A program made the translations under genes and the position numbers. The notes beneath the pieces were generated by a model. That model was given only the letters and a program-made list of their open reading frames with translations, was not told the origin of the DNA and did not search any database. Below, piece by piece: positions 60,984 to 64,000 of a stretch of 64,000 nt of DNA. The stretch is taken from positions 89,563 through 153,562 of the forward strand of contig MWEK01000009.1 of the NCBI GenBank assembly GCA_002070955.1. Reading direction: 5' to 3'. This DNA comes from Planctomycetes bacterium ADurb.Bin069 (lineage in GTDB: Bacteria > Planctomycetota > UBA8108 > UBA8890 > UBA8898). Numbering within the stretch: position 1 is the stretch's first letter; each line of letters begins with the position of its first letter.

Positions 60984-61466
60984 ATGGCGGTTGCGGTCCA
61001 GGACATTGCGCAGTGGCTCGATGACCGCGGGTGGGAGTACCTGACGGTGGAGGATGCCGACCAGACGCGCTTCGTCCTCTCGCTCGAATGCTCCGGCGCG
61101 CTCACGCTGTCGCTGGAGGTGTCCGTGGCGGAAGAGGGGCAGTTCGTGCAGCTCCGCGTGGCGGAACTGATCCCGGGCCGGACCCTGGAGACGACGCCGT
61201 ACCGGCGCCGAATTCTGAGCGCGGCCGCCGAGGAGACCTTCAGGCGCCGGCTGGCGAAGATCGGCTTCGATCCCCAGGACGGCGAGATCGACTGCTGCGT
61301 CGATCTGCCCCTGGAGGACTGCACCCTCACTCAGCGGCAGTTCGAGTACGCGTTCCACCTCGTGATTCTGGTGGCGCGCCTCGTGCACGCGCGCATGGCG
61401 GTGATCCTGGAAACGGGCCGTGACCCGGGGCCGCTGAACGTGGAAGATCTTCCCAAACCCCAGTAG
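60984..61466 (+). CDS. YbjN / type III secretion chaperone-like protein, first paralogue
   Basis: A 160-residue soluble protein with the start at 60984 (GGAGG five bases upstream). The N-terminal helix (QDIAQWLDDRGWEY) is followed by strands (TRFVLSLECSGALTLSLEV), then GFDPQDGEIDCCVDLPLED and a long closing helix: the alpha-beta-alpha layout of YbjN and type III secretion chaperones. The segment GFDPQDGE...VDLP recurs in the next gene (GYDPDDGE...VDLP), so the two are paralogues, 12 bases apart. These domains bind client proteins; no secretion system is visible in the window. Confidence 0.65.
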   Translation: MAVAVQDIAQWLDDRGWEYLTVEDADQTRFVLSLECSGALTLSLEVSVAEEGQFVQLRVAELIPGRTLETTPYRRRILSAAAEETFRRRLAKIGFDPQDGEIDCCVDLPLEDCTLTQRQFEYAFHLVILVARLVHARMAVILETGRDPGPLNVEDLPKPQ

Positions 61467-61478
61467 CGAGGACCGGCG

Positions 61479-62021
61479 ATGGCGATCACAGTGGCGCGGC
61501 TCAAGGAGGCGCTTCCCGGGATTCTGGTGGAGCCGCCCGGGCTCAGGTGGAATCCCGGCGACACCCCGTTCTTTTATTACCCGCCCCTGGAGACCGACTG
61601 GGGGCAGATCAGGCTGCTGGTCCACCTCCAGGACGAGGGCCGGTTCCTCCAGTTCCGGAGCATCGACCTCTTCACGCTGTCGGAGAACCAGCGAGTGCGG
61701 GAACAGCACATCGAGATCCTGCTGGCCCACAACTACCGCAAGAAAAGCGTGCAGTTCGGGTATGATCCCGACGACGGCGAGGTCTGCGCCTATGTCGATC
61801 TGCCCTTTCTGGACAACGAGGAGATCTCGCGGCGCCTGATGGAGCGCGTGCTGACGAGCATCCGCCTTTCGGGATCGGACCTGCTGAGGGAGCTGTGGCA
61901 GACCGAGCGGGCGTCGCCGCTTCCGTCCGAGGCGCCGCCCAAGGCCGGCAAGGAGCGGGGCATGGCCGTGCTCCTGCGGCGCGCGTGCCGGCTGGTCTAC
62001 GGGAAGCTGCTCGAGCGGTGA
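61479..62021 (+). CDS. YbjN / type III secretion chaperone-like protein, second paralogue
   Basis: A 180-residue protein, second of a tandem pair. Strands with PFFYYPPLETDWGQIRLLVH precede YRKKSVQFGYDPDDGEVCAYVDLPFLD and a final helix. It adds a 40-residue basic tail (GKERGMAVLLRRACRLVYGK) that the first paralogue lacks. That tail, the stop codon and the region beyond are found again at 63768-63926 in a partial copy. The start has a weak GAGGA site. Same operon as the first paralogue, divergent from the pseudokinase. Confidence 0.65.
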   Translation: MAITVARLKEALPGILVEPPGLRWNPGDTPFFYYPPLETDWGQIRLLVHLQDEGRFLQFRSIDLFTLSENQRVREQHIEILLAHNYRKKSVQFGYDPDDGEVCAYVDLPFLDNEEISRRLMERVLTSIRLSGSDLLRELWQTERASPLPSEAPPKAGKERGMAVLLRRACRLVYGKLLER

Positions 62022-62072
62022 GGCGCGGGGCGGGAGGCGCTCGCCTCCGCCGCCGGCTTACCGCTTCCGTTC
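61914..62072. repeat. 159-bp direct repeat, first copy
   Basis: This segment covers the last 36 codons of the second YbjN-like gene, its stop, the intergenic hairpin and the last few codons of the EamA gene. It matches 63768-63926 with no gaps and 11 mismatches by manual alignment (about 93%). Eight mismatches lie in the coding part (four silent) and three in the loop of the hairpin GGAGG...CCTCC, whose stem is kept in both copies. Confidence 0.85.
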
Positions 62073-62573
62073 CAACGACGCGTAGGCGGCGGCGCCGATC
62101 ATGAGCGCGCCGCCGGCCAGCGCCCGCGGTCCCGGAATTTCGTTCAGGACGAGCGCCGCGCACGCGATGCCGTAGACGGGTTCGAGGGTGGCGATCACGG
62201 CGGCGATGTGCGCCCGGACTCGGGCGAGCCCTTGCATGAAGAGGAAATGGGCGAGGGCCGTGCAGCCCAGCCCGAGCCCTGCGAGGATCGCCAAATCGCG
62301 GACCTCCAGGTCCAACGCCGCGGCGCTGAGGAACGGGGCGAGCGCGGCGGCCGCGATGGAGTTCTCGCCCGCGGCCAGCAACACCGGCGGGACGCGCGGG
62401 GCGAAGCGGCGGTTGATCAGCGTGAACACCGCGAAGGCGAAGCCGGAGGCCAGGCCCCAGGCGGCGCCCCGCGCCAACGTGTTCGCGGGGTCGAGCGGAG
62501 GGGCGATGAGGGCGAGGCCGGCGAGGATGGCAAAGGCCGCGCCGACGTCCCCCGCAGCGGTTCCGGGGCTCTA
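62058..62573 (-). pseudogene. EamA/DMT-family transporter, 5' half missing
   Basis: The 3' part of a drug/metabolite transporter gene. The readable frame runs back from the stop at 62058 to a TAG at 62571-62573 and includes the end of one EamA repeat (AGDVGAAFAILAGLALIAPP) and the complete second repeat (FAVFTLINRRFAP, LLAAGENSIAAAALAPFLSA, FLFMQGLARVRAHIAAVI, LEPVYGIACAALVLNEIPGP). Full-length proteins have about 290 residues in two repeats of five helices; here about 170 remain and the first repeat is lost. The break coincides with the start of the AT-rich block. A TTG at 62477 could restart translation but would not give a complete protein. Confidence 0.7.
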
Positions 62574-63767
62574 GCGAGTGTTGCTTGAGGTCCAGGGCGT
62601 TTTAATTAGCTTTGCCGATAATGAAAACGCCAACGAGAAGTCCTACGGGTCAGTTTTATTATCACCTGTGATTGCAGTCTGGGATGTTGTTGAATCTACA
62701 TTATTATTCTCCCACCACATCACGAATTACAATTGATCAAGATGATTGTTTGTCACTAAACTAACATCGTCTAAGAGCGGTAGCTATGGCTCGGCGGCTT
62801 CAAGTCGACTAACGATCTTGGAAAACATGTTCGACATTAGCCGGAGTAAGGTTGTGGCAATTTCCTAGCTCATCGACTATGATCTTTCTGTAAAATAAAC
62901 TCTGTGAGTGTGATTATGAATAAAGACATGACGCAATATCCCGAGCATGGAATGGATAAGTTTAGATATGAATCAACTGTATATGATCAATGGTACGGTT
63001 CTGATGGTAGACTTGACCGTCCATTCTACTATCATAATTTGAAGAATGAACGGGCATTTATCAAATCTCTCATTGCGAAACATGGTATTCCTACAGGCTC
63101 GAAATTAATCGACATTGGATGCGGCAATGGCCTGTACGCGAGTCTATTCGCTGAACATGGTATTCGCGTAACAGCAGTAGATATTAGTGAGCGAGCTATT
63201 AATTTCGCAGCGGCGAAGTATGGAGCAATAGTTGAGTGGATATGCGGAGATGCCTTTGCACTCACTTACAACGAACATTTCGATTATGGTTTTTGCAACT
63301 TCTTTACATTTTTTAATGCAAACGAATTAACTACGCAAAGTGTTGAATATGGCAAAAAAATTATGCGATATATTCGACCGGGCGGCGTACTTTATTTTAT
63401 ATGGTACAGTGATCTTACGGCTATACGGCTACCCGCAAATCGATTTAACATCATGAATTTCACAATAAAACAACTCGAAGCGTTGTTTGCAGACTTCAGC
63501 ATTGATTCTTACGCTATCGATAGTATGGCGCGGATTCCTATGTACCTGGGACGCTTTGCTTATAATAAATATATTACTCGATTAAGCTGTGCCGCTGTGA
63601 TGCTTCTTAATTCATCATGGAAACGCGTCCGGATTATTCTGAAAGTCAAAAAGGCATAAATGATATCTTGTTTGAACAATAGTGTGTGACTATATCGAGA
63701 CGCGCGGCACAGAGTAGCGAAACAAGAGAATCGCTTGCTGTTCAGAGTGCGCCGCTTTTGCGGTGAG
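62574..63767. mobile_element. AT-rich foreign block interrupting the EamA locus
   Basis: Base composition changes abruptly near 62575-62600 from very GC-rich to AT-rich and returns to GC-rich near 63750-63768. Bases 62574-62903 hold no recognisable gene. The block carries one methyltransferase gene with codon use unlike the rest. I found no transposase, integrase or terminal repeat within it; the flanks are joined by the 159-bp repeat. It could be horizontally acquired DNA or an assembly join. Confidence 0.6.
62904..63659 (+). CDS. Class I SAM-dependent methyltransferase in an AT-rich block
   Basis: A 251-residue protein. Motif I is KLIDIGCGNGLYASLFAEHG and post-I is VTAVDIS; motif IV is at FDYGFCNFFTF and motif VI-like GGVLYFIWY. 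It is complete and soluble, but the acceptor cannot be predicted; many methyltransferases of this length serve surface polysaccharides. The frame opens with GTG at 62904; ATG codons at 62916 and 62931 are also possible and none has a clear ribosome-binding site. Codons are AT-rich in third positions, opposite to all other genes here, indicating a foreign source. Confidence 0.8.
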   Translation: MSVIMNKDMTQYPEHGMDKFRYESTVYDQWYGSDGRLDRPFYYHNLKNERAFIKSLIAKHGIPTGSKLIDIGCGNGLYASLFAEHGIRVTAVDISERAINFAAAKYGAIVEWICGDAFALTYNEHFDYGFCNFFTFFNANELTTQSVEYGKKIMRYIRPGGVLYFIWYSDLTAIRLPANRFNIMNFTIKQLEALFADFSIDSYAIDSMARIPMYLGRFAYNKYITRLSCAAVMLLNSSWKRVRIILKVKKA

Positions 63768-63875
63768 TCGCCGCTTCCGGCCCAGGCTCTGCCCAAGGCG
63801 GGCAAGGAGGGGGGGATGGCGGTGCTCCTGCGGCGCGCGTGCCGGCTGGTCTACGGGAAGCTGCTCGAGCGGTGA
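63768..63875 (+). pseudogene. C-terminal fragment of a YbjN-like gene copy
   Basis: Reads ESPLPAQALPKAGKEG then GMAVLLRRACRLVYGKLLER and a stop, the same basic tail as the second YbjN-like protein with four substitutions. No upstream part of the gene is present; the sequence before it belongs to the AT-rich block. It is a remnant, or the edge of a related sequence joined here. Confidence 0.7.
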
Positions 63876-63926
63876 GGCGCGGGGCGGGAGGAGTCCGCCT
63901 CCGCCGCCGGCTTACCGCTTCCGTTC
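63768..63926. repeat. 159-bp direct repeat, second copy
   Basis: Second copy of 61914-62072, same orientation, about 93% identical without gaps, ending in the last codons of the EamA gene. The sequence after 63926 (to 64000) differs from the EamA gene, so the copy is a short patch. I see no gene in the final 74 bases. Confidence 0.85.
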
Positions 63927-64000
63927 GTAAGCTTTCGGCAAGCCTGCGTGTTTTGGTGGCGTCCGGGCTGTAACCTTTACGGCGGACCTTTTGAGATGAG

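Noticed and set aside
62477..62477. TTG start giving a 139-residue EamA protein
   Set aside because: It would begin inside a predicted membrane repeat without a ribosome site. Homologous sequence continues upstream to a stop at the breakpoint, so truncation explains it better.

Overview
The window is GC-rich DNA from a Gram-negative bacterium. Support comes from the lipoprotein signals and lspA, a GyrB of Gram-negative length, a squalene-hopene cyclase, and Tat-exported oxidoreductases. DUF3857/transglutaminase proteins, a very large von Willebrand A plus squalene-cyclase-like protein and a mosaic of glycan-degrading enzymes suggest the Planctomycetota or a similar deep lineage with large genomes. 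The lineage is inference only: no rRNA or tRNA gene was found in the window.

Layout. Bases 1-42.7 kb hold mostly minus-strand accessory genes. These include a sugar kinase tail, GH97, GH4, GH38 and GH-A-type glycosidases, an L-fucose isomerase, a Tat-exported Gfo/Idh oxidoreductase and a sugar isomerase/epimerase. Together they look like the breakdown of a galactose-, fucose- and mannose-containing glycan. Between them lie envelope proteins of unusual build: a CsgG-like lipoprotein and a 1545-residue vWA protein, both with C-terminal zinc ribbons, plus three transglutaminase-fold proteins of which only one keeps the catalytic triad. Also here are a GT4 glycosyltransferase, a DRG/Obg-like GTPase, a thioredoxin-fold protein without cysteines, an AI-2E-type membrane protein with a large soluble insertion, a RarA-methyltransferase fusion, an M2 peptidase, and rocF-rocD for arginine to glutamate semialdehyde.

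Bases 42.7-56 kb are the core region: shc, efp and lspA, then an AT-rich gap with DnaA-box-like 9-mers, followed by dnaN, a DUF721 gene, gyrB and gyrA. Gene direction switches at the gap, so it is the best candidate for the chromosome origin. Downstream of gyrA is a bacterial XPB helicase overlapping a helicase-associated partner.

Bases 56-64 kb hold a retropepsin-like lipoprotein, a sugar nucleotidyltransferase, a SPOR lipoprotein and a pseudokinase/zinc-ribbon protein divergent from two YbjN-like paralogues. The segment ends in a disrupted locus: an EamA transporter gene loses its 5' half at an AT-rich block carrying a methyltransferase gene. Beyond the block a 159-bp, roughly 93% identical copy of the junction between the second YbjN-like gene and the EamA gene recurs.

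Most notable non-coding items are: a possible independent small RNA at 27.34-27.53 kb (consensus promoter overlapped by a palindrome, nested hairpins, U-rich terminator); the candidate origin at 44.45-44.87 kb; and an inverted-repeat-bounded element between shc and efp.
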